A stretch of 21,446 bases of DNA from RYN-433 sp036558265 (GTDB lineage Bacteria; Planctomycetota; Phycisphaerae; Tepidisphaerales; Tepidisphaeraceae), in contig DATBFY010000405.1 in the NCBI GenBank assembly GCA_036558265.1, forward strand, positions 1 to 21,446. Reading direction: 5' to 3'. A program made the translations under genes and the position numbers. The notes beneath the pieces are model-generated. The model searched no databases. It was not told the DNA's origin and was given only the letters and a program-made list of their open reading frames with translations. Position 1 is the stretch's first letter. Each line of letters starts with the position of its first letter. Below are positions 15,786 through 21,446 of this stretch, in pieces.

Positions 15786-17603
15786 TTACTTCGGGATCAT
15801 CCACGTCCACCAGTATGCCTGCAACATCACCAGCACCCCTACCAGGATCGCCAGCGCCAGCGAATGGGGGAAGACCGCACGGAAGATCGGCCCGGCCTCC
15901 ATCTTGCCGAGCTTGCGATCTTCGTAACAGGCGGCCGTGGCGACGACGATCGACTGCGCGTCGATCATCTTGCCCATCACGCCGCCCGTGCTGTTGGCGG
16001 TGACGATCAGCACGGGCGGCAGGCTCAGCCGCTCGGCGGTGATCCGCTGCATCGAGCCGAACATCACGTTGCTGGCCGTGTCGCTGCCCGTGAGCGCCAC
16101 GCCAAGCCACCCGAGCATCGCGGCGAAGAAGGGGTACATCACGCCGGTCTTCGTGAACGCCAGCCCCAGCACCGCGTCCATCCCGCTGTACTTGGTGACG
16201 AAGCCCATCGAGAGGATCAGGCCGATCGTGGTCAGCGGGAGGAACAGGCGCGTCGCCGTGCGCACGACCGCCCTCCACCACATGGATGCACTCATGCCCG
16301 AGAACAAGCCGGCGAGCAGCGCCGCGATGAAGATGCCGGTCCCGGATGCGCTGAGCCAGTTGAAGAGGAACTCGGCCTTGTCTGACGTCTTGTCCGCCAC
16401 GACCGGCGGCATGCGGAAGACGTGCCCCTGGACCTCGGGCACCTGCCACTTGATGACCGTGCCGGGAAGCGAATCGAGCCGGGCCTTGACCGGCGCGTAA
16501 CCCCACAGGAACACCAGCACCACCAGGATCGCCCAGGGCATCCAGGCAAGCAGCAGCCGATTGCTTGTGGGCCCGGCGGCGGGCGTCGCGCAGGACGAGG
16601 TCCGCGGCGGCCGCGACTCGTAATCGATCGGAGCGACCGCCGAGATGCCCCCCTCATCCCGCAGGTCGGGCTCGGGGTGGCCGGTGTGAACCGGCGCCGC
16701 GGCGGCGGCCTCGGCGGTCACCACCTGCTGCACGGTTGCGGGCGTCCACACCCGCGAGAGCGCCGCCACCGCGAACATCGAGACCAGCCCGCCCGCGATG
16801 TCCACCAGGTGATAGTCCAGGTAGTTGCCCACCAGGAACTGCGTCGCCGCGAACGAACCGCCCGCCACCAGCAACGCCGGCCAGACCTCCCATACCTCGC
16901 GCATCCGCCCCCTGGCCATCTTGACCTGCACGATCGTCATCCAGACCGGCACGATCAGCGAGAAGACCGGAAGCTGGCGCGCCGCCATCCGCGAGATGAT
17001 CGTCGGATCGATCCCGGTGACGGTGGAGAGGGCAGTGATCGGGGTCCCCAGCGCCCCGTACGCCACCGGGGCGGTGTTGGCGATCAGGCACAGGATCGCC
17101 GCGTCGCGGGCGCGGAAGCCCAGGCCGACCATCAGCGCCCCGCTGATCGCCACCGGCGTGCCGAACCCCGCCGCCCCTTCCATGAACGCGCCGAACGAGA
17201 AGGCGATCAGGATCGCCTGCACCCGCCGGTCGGCCGACAGGCGGGCGGCCGAGTTCTTCACGGTCTCGAACGTCCCGTTCTCCAGCGTGATCGTGTAGAG
17301 GAACATGGCCGCAATAATGATCCAGCCGATCGGAAACAGGCCGTACAGCCCCCCGTAGACCATGGACATGCCGGCCGTGGGCCAGGGCATGCGAAAGACC
17401 AGCGTGGCGATCAGGAAAGCGACGGCGACGGCGATCATCGCCGCCTTGTGCGCCGCGATGCCCTTGTGCAGCGTCCCATCCTTCTGCCGCGTGGGGTGCA
17501 GCGCCAGCAGGTAAAGCAGCGTCAGCACCGGCCCCGCGGCCAGCAGCGTCGAGAGGGCGGCGTGGCCGGTGGGGTTGTAGTTCTGGAGGTACTCGGTGGT
17601 CAC
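15786..17603 (-). CDS. lldP: L-lactate permease (LldP family)
   Basis: 605 residues from GTG at 17603. The frame runs back to 18038, but the extra 145 residues are Pro/Arg-rich, cover an intergenic purine repeat and are not conserved. AGGAG nine bases before the GTG and the family-like start TTEYLQNYNPTGH set the start. Family hallmarks include GAFMEGAAGFGTPVAISGAL in an early membrane helix, TAPVAYGALGTPI further on, and near the C-terminus GSDTASNVMFGSMQ and ANSTGGVMGKMIDAQSIV. About 13-14 membrane helices are readable. The protein imports L-lactate, or glycolate-like acids, with protons. A hydrophilic Ala/Pro-rich cytoplasmic insertion of about 75 residues (about 16550-16770) makes it longer than the E. 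coli type. It is followed 36 bp later by a lipoprotein gene. Confidence 0.9.
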   Translation of the reverse strand: MTTEYLQNYNPTGHAALSTLLAAGPVLTLLYLLALHPTRQKDGTLHKGIAAHKAAMIAVAVAFLIATLVFRMPWPTAGMSMVYGGLYGLFPIGWIIIAAMFLYTITLENGTFETVKNSAARLSADRRVQAILIAFSFGAFMEGAAGFGTPVAISGALMVGLGFRARDAAILCLIANTAPVAYGALGTPITALSTVTGIDPTIISRMAARQLPVFSLIVPVWMTIVQVKMARGRMREVWEVWPALLVAGGSFAATQFLVGNYLDYHLVDIAGGLVSMFAVAALSRVWTPATVQQVVTAEAAAAAPVHTGHPEPDLRDEGGISAVAPIDYESRPPRTSSCATPAAGPTSNRLLLAWMPWAILVVLVFLWGYAPVKARLDSLPGTVIKWQVPEVQGHVFRMPPVVADKTSDKAEFLFNWLSASGTGIFIAALLAGLFSGMSASMWWRAVVRTATRLFLPLTTIGLILSMGFVTKYSGMDAVLGLAFTKTGVMYPFFAAMLGWLGVALTGSDTASNVMFGSMQRITAERLSLPPVLIVTANSTGGVMGKMIDAQSIVVATAACYEDRKLGKMEAGPIFRAVFPHSLALAILVGVLVMLQAYWWTWMIPK

Positions 17604-17612
17604 GGTCGATGG

Positions 17613-17617
17613 CTCCT
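17613..17617 (-). promoter_or_regulatory. Shine-Dalgarno deciding the lldP start
   Basis: AGGAG on the minus strand lies nine bases before the GTG at 17603. It supports the shorter 605-residue reading over the ATG-initiated 750-residue frame. Confidence 0.65.
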
Positions 17618-17703
17618 CGGCGGATGTGCGTGCGGCGAAGTGTACCGCGGATGGCGGGCGAGGCGAGCCGGGTCGATGGGTTCGTTTGGAAATCTGTCGC
17701 AGT

Positions 17704-17760
17704 GGGGAGGGGGGGAGGGGAGGAAGGCAGAAGGCAAAGGGCAAAAGGCAAAATGGGGGA
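17704..17760 (+). repeat. G-tract followed by an AAGGCA-type purine repeat
   Basis: 17704-17720 consists of G-runs of 4, 7 and 4 split by single A bases, which meets the usual G-quadruplex pattern. 17723-17760 then repeats the unit AAGGCA/AAAGGGCA about four times. The block lies about 100-155 bp upstream of the lldP start. The repeat reads as QKAKGKRQ in translation, a pattern I recall as frequent in intergenic DNA of some bacteria. Confidence 0.5.
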
Positions 17761-18080
17761 GGGGAAACGCGAATGGGTGTGGGGTTCTGTTGGGTTTTGA
17801 TGGGTCTTTTGAAGCTCGGACTTTGGCGAAGCGGGCGCGGGGTCGCGGCCGGGAGAGGGAGGAAGCGGGTTGGGCGCATCGGTGGCCTTTCGTATAAGGG
17901 CGCGGGATTGCGCTCCGGTGACGCGCGCAGCGCCATCAAGATGGCGGGAGAGGCGGTTTTGCTGGGGTTTTCGCGTGAAATCTTTTTTGGTTTTCGGGGG
18001 GAGGGGGTTGCGCGGCGCGCGTCATCGCCGTGCAACAAAATGATGGGAAGTTGCGGTCAGGAGATTCGCGTTATCGAGTG

Positions 18081-18197
18081 TCATCCACCTGGCGTGACCT
18101 CGATTCCTTCCACGGCTTGGAGATGGGACGTCAGCTCGCGGATGATCGCGTCCTCTCGGGCGAAGATCTCCCAGTATGCCCAGTCGATTCTAATCGC
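18081..18197 (-). pseudogene. C-terminal gene fragment cut off by a REP element
   Basis: Read on the minus strand, 38 codons to a TGA at 18081-18083 give a protein-like sequence: IRIDWAYWEIFAREDAIIRE continuing to LQAVEGIEVTPGG. Its amphipathic composition and balanced residues look coding, unlike the Arg/Pro-rich noise around it. Upstream the frame runs straight into the REP at 18215-18250 and has no plausible start. I do not recognise the family. It is best read as the tail of a lost gene. Confidence 0.35.
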
Positions 18198-18214
18198 GCC
18201 GCCACCTTGAACGC

Positions 18215-18326
18215 GGGTGCCCCATCGCTTTAGCGGTGGGGGCGCGAATCGTGACGCACAAGGGGCTAATCGTGCCCCCGCCCTGAACGCGGGTGGCCCA
18301 TCGCTTTAGCGGTGGGGGCGCGAATC
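18215..18326 (+). repeat. Tandem pair of REP palindromes, 76-bp period (copies 1 and 2)
   Basis: Copy 1 is 18215-18250 and copy 2 is 18291-18326. Both read GGGTG(C/G)CCCATCGCTTTA then GCGGTGGGGGCGCGAATC, and they differ at one base. The core folds as CCCA(T)CGC-TTTA-GCGGTGGG. Each is preceded by a related GAACGC segment, so the whole unit repeats with a period of exactly 76 bp. Confidence 0.85.
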
Positions 18327-18345
18327 AAATCCGCACAGCAACTTC

Positions 18346-18380
18346 GATTCGCGCCCCCACCCATAAATGGGTGGGCCACC
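18346..18380 (-). repeat. REP palindrome, inverted (copy 3)
   Basis: Starts GATTCGCGCCCCCACCC and ends GGGTGGGCCACC, the reverse orientation of copies 1, 2 and 4. The stem is altered on both sides together (CCCACCCAT-AA-ATGGGTGGG), a compensatory change that keeps the hairpin. Confidence 0.8.
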
Positions 18381-18457
18381 GTACTTCGCCTTGGCACGCG
18401 GATTGAGATGGGACGGTGCTTCGATTCGCGCACCATGCGCTGGAGGAATCGTTCGCC

Positions 18458-18480
18458 TACCAACTCAGCGGGTACTCGCC
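18458..18480 (-). repeat. 23-bp inverted copy of the RAYT gene's 3' end
   Basis: These 23 bases are the exact reverse complement of 19230-19252, which encode the last residues of the transposase and the first two bases of its stop codon. The fragment lies directly beside REP copy 4. It may mark a second, decayed RAYT copy or a unit boundary. Confidence 0.7.
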
Positions 18481-18487
18481 TTGCGCC

Positions 18488-18523
18488 GGGTGGCCCATCG
18501 CTTTAGCGGTGGGGGCGCGAATC
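18488..18523 (+). repeat. REP palindrome (copy 4)
   Basis: Identical over 36 bp to copy 2 at 18291-18326. It is the closest intact REP upstream of the RAYT gene and has the same orientation as copies 1 and 2. Confidence 0.85.
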
Positions 18524-18568
18524 GACCGAGGGACGTTCCGGTACGCCTCCACCGATAAAGCCATGAAC

Positions 18569-18605
18569 CATCCGGAGGGGCGCCCCCATCCAGAGGCGCC
18601 GGATG
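18569..18605 (+). repeat. Imperfect stem-loop upstream of the RAYT gene
   Basis: CATCCGG (18569-18575) pairs with the segment ending GCCGGATG at 18605, with a second GGCGCC pair inside. It lies 67 bp before the RAYT start. It may be a REP relic or a regulatory hairpin that limits transposase expression. Confidence 0.35.
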
Positions 18606-18671
18606 ACGCGCCGTGTCACAAAAGAGGCGCTGACTTCACATCAACCGTGTTTCCCAAATAACATCGCCGCC

Positions 18672-19253
18672 ATGCCCACACACCTGCGCCGCTCCGACGC
18701 CCCGGGGCGCGTGCATTTCTGGACAATCTCCTGTTTCCATCGGCTGGGATTCTTCTGGGACGACTCGGTCAAACAGGTCGCGATCGACGGCTTGAAACGG
18801 ATTCGCGAGAAGCACGGCATCTGCCTTGTCGGCTATGTAATCATGCCGGACCACGTCCACGTCCTGCTCTACCCGCATCGCCGCGCCGATCCCAAGCCCG
18901 TTCCGATTTCCAGTCTGCTGCGCGATTTCAAGCAGCACGTCGGGTATTACGGAAAGGAGCGCCTTCGTGATTACTGGCGGGCGCATCGTTCGCTGTGGTC
19001 ACGCCCGCTCAACGACTGGGCTGCCGGCAAGCTGGGCGCGCAGGATTTCTGGAATACGCGCGGTTACGACTTCGACATCGATCGGCATGACACGCTCCTG
19101 GAGAAGGTGGAATACTGCCATAACAACCCGGTCAAGCGTGGACTGGTCGCGATCCGGGCCGATTGGAAGTGGAGCAGCTTTCGGTTTTTCGACTTGAAGG
19201 ATGAATCGTTGCTGGCAATGGACTGGCGCGGCGAGTACCCGCTGAGTTGGTAA
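18672..19253 (+). CDS. REP-associated tyrosine transposase (RAYT, Y1/HUH type)
   Basis: 193 residues from ATG at 18672. An upstream ATG at 18603 adds 23 non-conserved residues inside a stem-loop and is less likely. The HUH motif is H61-V-H63 in VIMPDHVHVLLYPHRR. The nucleophile is Y148 in VEYCHNNPVKRGLVA, followed by DWKWSSF, a RAYT hallmark. The N-terminal VHFWTISCFHR matches the family's first strand. RAYTs are single-copy, IS200-related nucleases that cut and move REP/BIME palindromes as single-stranded DNA. Here four REP copies lie upstream and three downstream, in mainly opposite orientation, so gene and substrates form a REPtron. All catalytic residues are present and the gene looks intact. 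Confidence 0.88.
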   Translation: MPTHLRRSDAPGRVHFWTISCFHRLGFFWDDSVKQVAIDGLKRIREKHGICLVGYVIMPDHVHVLLYPHRRADPKPVPISSLLRDFKQHVGYYGKERLRDYWRAHRSLWSRPLNDWAAGKLGAQDFWNTRGYDFDIDRHDTLLEKVEYCHNNPVKRGLVAIRADWKWSSFRFFDLKDESLLAMDWRGEYPLSW

Positions 19254-19293
19254 ATGGATGCGTTCAGGGTTGCGACGCGTGTCGCTGCGGAAG

Positions 19294-19402
19294 GATTCGC
19301 CCCCCCCAACGCTAAAGCGATGGGGCACCCGCGACGGGTTCAGGGTTGCGGCACATGTCGCTGCGGATCGATTCGCGCCCCCACCGCTACGATGGGGCAC
19401 CC
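19294..19402 (-). repeat. Tandem pair of REP palindromes, 76-bp period (copies 5 and 6)
   Basis: Copy 5 is 19294-19330 and copy 6 is 19370-19402, both in the inverted orientation (GATTCG...GGGGCACCC). Their starts are exactly 76 bp apart, matching copies 1 and 2. Both are preceded by the shared segment GTTCAGGGTTGCG with GTCGCTGCGG. Copy 6 has lost three bases in the loop region (CTACGATGG), so its hairpin is weaker. Confidence 0.8.
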
Positions 19403-19432
19403 AGGCCGCGAATCGTACTCTGTGCGCCGCTC

Positions 19433-19468
19433 GATTCGCGCCCCCACCGCTAAAGCGGTGGGCCACCC
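19433..19468 (-). repeat. REP palindrome with perfect hairpin (copy 7)
   Basis: The core is CCCACCGC-TAAA-GCGGTGGG, a perfect 8-bp stem with a 4-base loop, and the best-formed copy in the window. It lies 11 bp beyond the stop codon of the glycogen synthase gene (19480, minus strand) and could also help end that transcript or protect its 3' end. Confidence 0.85.
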
Positions 19469-19479
19469 CCGTCGCTTCC

Positions 19480-21446
19480 TCACACCATCCGCACCTCGAT
19501 CCGTCCGACACTCGCCCCGATCCGGCTCAGGGCCAGCTCGTGGGCCTCGTCGTAGTGCTTGATCAGGACGCTCCAGTCGAACATCTCGCCCAGGCGCTCG
19601 ACCTTGTTGCGCTGCTCGATGCGCTGGCGGCGGTTGAGACGCGTGAACTGGTAGAGGAATTCGACCAGCTCGTTGCACGCATCGTCGAAGCTGCGGTCGG
19701 CGCGCCGGGAGACGTAGATGCCCTTCTCCTGGGCATCCGGGATGTGACGCTGCACGTAGGCGCCAAAGCCCGAGAGGTCGCTGGTGACGGCCGGCACGCC
19801 CAGGGCGACCGCCTCCATCGGCGTGTAGCCCCAGGGCTCGTAGTAGCTGGGGAAGACGCCCATGTGGCAGCCGCGGACGAACTGGTCGTAGTCCAAGTGG
19901 AGCAAGGGGCTGGTCGCGGTCATAAACTCGGGGTGGAAGACGATCTTCACCGGGTCATCCGCCCCGTTGAAGAGCCCGCGGTGGCGCAGGTGGGTCAGCA
20001 CCGGGTCCCGGCCATCATCCGCCAGGTCGTGGGTGACGATCGACGGCTGGCGGCGGTTCTTCCAGGCCGCGACGGCGCGTTTCCAGCGGATCTTGGCCTC
20101 CTCGGGGAACATCTCGTTGGCGGTGGGGAATCGGCCGTGGGCGGCGGCCCGGAGCATCGTGGGGCCCAGGCTCTCCTGGATGCGGGCGATGTTCTGCTTG
20201 AGCTCGTCGAACATCGTCTGGTTCTGCAGCACCCCCACGTTGATGTGCCGCGTCGGGGCGCGGGTGATGATGAAGCCGACGATCGTGCAGCCGCGTTCGC
20301 CCTGTTCGGCATCGGCGCACGACTCGGTCTTGAGACGCCAGTTCAGCCGCGCCAGCGCCTCGATGAAGACGTCCATCCCCTTGTTGCGGTACTCGTAGCG
20401 CCCGGAGGTGAAGAAGTAGAGCGTGTTCTCGATGTCGAACTCGTAGGCCGGGAAGAAGTGCCCCATCACGAACTCGTGGATCCGCTCCTTGTAGATGCGG
20501 TGCAGGTTCTGGAATTCGTGGACGGCGGTGAAGCGCTCGATGTTCAGGCCGTTGGGGAGGATGCCCTCGGGATTGCGGCCTAAAAGCTTGGCGGCCTCGA
20601 CCGCGGTCACCTCGGAGACGGTGGTGAAGACGGTTGCGGCGTGGGCGGCGGCGCGCTCGATCGCAAAACGCGGATAAATGTTGAAATGGGCGGCCTCCTT
20701 GTCCGGATCCATGAACGGCAGGTGCTGGTAGAAGTACGGGTTGTCGCTGGCGAGGTACCGGCCCAGCAGGGTCGCGTGGGTGGTGAAGACCGTGGCGATC
20801 GGCAGCCGCAGGTGGGCGATGCGGGGCACCGCCACGCCCCCCATCCACTCGTGGAAGTGCGCCAGGATCGGCCGGCCATTGGCCACGCCCACCAGCTCGC
20901 GGAAGAACTCGGCGGCGGCGAAGCCGAAGGCGACCACGTCATTCACCTCGCCGTCGTCGTTGGGCGTGGAGATCTGGTGGTCGGCCCACATCAGGTACTT
21001 GTCCTCGCCCATGCGGTGGTAGCGGGAACGGTGGTCGATCAGGATCGTGCGCGGGCGTCCGCCGACCAGCCAGCGGCCGTACTTCGCCTGCACACCGGCC
21101 CGGCGGAGGCGGTCGAGCGTTTCGCGGATCAGGGGATCGGGGTGCTGTTCCTCGAACTCGATGTCGGCGGTGGCGGGGTTGTAAGGCCCGACGAGGCAGT
21201 AGCGATCGCCCCACTCCTGGACCATGGTCGGGGCCTTGGTCTTTAAGACGGTGTAAATGCCGCCCAGTTGCCAGCAGACCTCCCAGGCGACCTCGAAGAG
21301 GAGCGGGGGCGGGCTGGCGGGCTCATCCTTAGGCTCGGCCGCAGGCTTGCCGTTGCCCGCAGCCGGCGTGGGCAGCGGAACGGAAACAGGAACGGGAACA
21401 AAAGCGATCTCGATCTCGGCCTTGCCGTGGATGGGGGCGGGGGCGG
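19480..21446 (-). CDS. Eukaryote-like glycogen synthase (GT3), 5' truncated by window edge
   Basis: The frame stays open from the stop at 19480 to the right edge, about 654 residues. The ATG at 21225 is internal, because conserved sequence continues before it: FEVAWEVCWQLGGIYTVLKT, the GT3 donor-site loop seen in animal and fungal glycogen synthases. Further hallmarks are DKYLMWADHQI, FHEWMGG, FTTHATLLGRYLA and GLNIERF. FPSYYEPWGYTPMEA follows, with the retaining E-x7-E pair (codons at 19837-19839 and 19813-19815), then DLSGFG. Near the end, NRRQRIEQRNKVERLG matches the arginine cluster that binds glucose-6-phosphate in eukaryotic enzymes, with one Arg replaced by Lys. The phosphorylated C-terminal tail of animal enzymes is absent. 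UDP-glucose is the expected donor. Upstream of FEVAW lies a Pro/Ala-rich stretch of about 50 residues, hinting at an additional N-terminal domain outside the window. Confidence 0.9.
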   Translation of the reverse strand, partial: APAPIHGKAEIEIAFVPVPVSVPLPTPAAGNGKPAAEPKDEPASPPPLLFEVAWEVCWQLGGIYTVLKTKAPTMVQEWGDRYCLVGPYNPATADIEFEEQHPDPLIRETLDRLRRAGVQAKYGRWLVGGRPRTILIDHRSRYHRMGEDKYLMWADHQISTPNDDGEVNDVVAFGFAAAEFFRELVGVANGRPILAHFHEWMGGVAVPRIAHLRLPIATVFTTHATLLGRYLASDNPYFYQHLPFMDPDKEAAHFNIYPRFAIERAAAHAATVFTTVSEVTAVEAAKLLGRNPEGILPNGLNIERFTAVHEFQNLHRIYKERIHEFVMGHFFPAYEFDIENTLYFFTSGRYEYRNKGMDVFIEALARLNWRLKTESCADAEQGERGCTIVGFIITRAPTRHINVGVLQNQTMFDELKQNIARIQESLGPTMLRAAAHGRFPTANEMFPEEAKIRWKRAVAAWKNRRQPSIVTHDLADDGRDPVLTHLRHRGLFNGADDPVKIVFHPEFMTATSPLLHLDYDQFVRGCHMGVFPSYYEPWGYTPMEAVALGVPAVTSDLSGFGAYVQRHIPDAQEKGIYVSRRADRSFDDACNELVEFLYQFTRLNRRQRIEQRNKVERLGEMFDWSVLIKHYDEAHELALSRIGASVGRIEVRMV

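Larger units (their letters stand above)
17604..18671. other. Gene-poor stretch between lldP and the RAYT gene
   Basis: About 1.07 kb without a convincing intact gene. From left to right it holds the lldP leader, a G-tract with a purine-rich repeat (17704-17760), and G/T-rich unassigned DNA (17770-18080). It then holds a 39-codon gene fragment (18081-18197), four REP palindromes (18215-18523) with a 23-bp inverted copy of the RAYT 3' end, and a small stem-loop (18569-18605) before the RAYT start. Confidence 0.7.

Noticed and set aside
16422..17897. 491-codon plus-strand open frame
   Set aside because: It is antisense to the L-lactate permease and is His/Arg/Gly-rich without recognisable features.
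17604..18038. N-terminal extension of the permease frame by 145 residues
   Set aside because: The added residues are Pro/Arg-rich, cross the purine repeat and lie upstream of a good ribosome site and family-like start at 17603.
18672..19253. Ordinary IS200/IS605 insertion sequence
   Set aside because: There is no TnpB, the protein is longer than IS200 TnpA, and DWKWSSF and the flanking REPs are RAYT features.
18215..19468. CRISPR array
   Set aside because: The repeats occur in both orientations, their spacing is irregular beyond the doublets, the intervening DNA is itself repeated, and there are no cas genes. The RAYT explains them as REPs.

Overview
The window looks like chromosomal DNA from a GC-rich planctomycete, most likely of the Phycisphaerae/Tepidisphaeraceae type. 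This rests on family-level clues and not on any marker gene. The clues are a secreted protein with the planctomycete-type N-terminal LEPR-XLL motif (here LEGRVLLAS), a very large AsmA-like protein, an exosortase with a VPE-type sorting substrate, a eukaryote-like GT3 glycogen synthase, and intergenic repeats that fill short noncoding gaps.

Left part (1-5350): the 3' portion of a giant AsmA-like periplasmic protein gene (+, running off the left edge) is followed closely by a zinc-independent quinone-oxidoreductase-type MDR enzyme (+). Wedged between that gene and the next minus-strand gene is a 149-codon remnant of a GT1-type glycosyltransferase C-terminal half, which I read as a decayed gene.

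Middle left (5332-12022, all minus strand): a 1109-residue secreted multidomain protein carries two PA14 domains, an FN3 domain, Ig-like modules and a glycoside-hydrolase-like barrel. Upstream of it is a three-gene operon in the order Tat-exported COG3618 amidohydrolase/lactonase, ACS-type MFS transporter, SDR dehydrogenase. The combination suggests catabolism of a sugar lactone or sugar acid, possibly of the non-phosphorylative L-fucose/L-rhamnose kind.

Middle (12023-13843, plus strand): an AT-rich divergent promoter region precedes a compact protein-sorting locus. It holds an 89-residue substrate (signal peptide, three heptad repeats, VPE plus TM plus basic tail), a stand-alone exosortase with its Cys/Arg/His triad, and a 57-residue membrane protein. 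This is the strongest candidate for an under-described system here, because processing would release a peptide of only about 30 residues. A PilT-type pilus retraction ATPase (+) follows, ending at a GTGAAAC-rich inverted repeat between convergent genes.

Right part (15216-21446): an L-lactate permease and a downstream lipoprotein (both minus) form a likely operon. A gene-poor stretch of about 1.07 kb follows (17604-18671), holding purine-rich repeats, a gene fragment and REP palindromes. A RAYT (REP-associated tyrosine transposase, +) sits between oppositely oriented REP clusters that both use an exact 76-bp period, a typical REPtron arrangement. The window ends in a eukaryote-like GT3 glycogen synthase (minus), whose 5' end lies beyond the right edge and whose N-terminus carries a Pro/Ala-rich extension.
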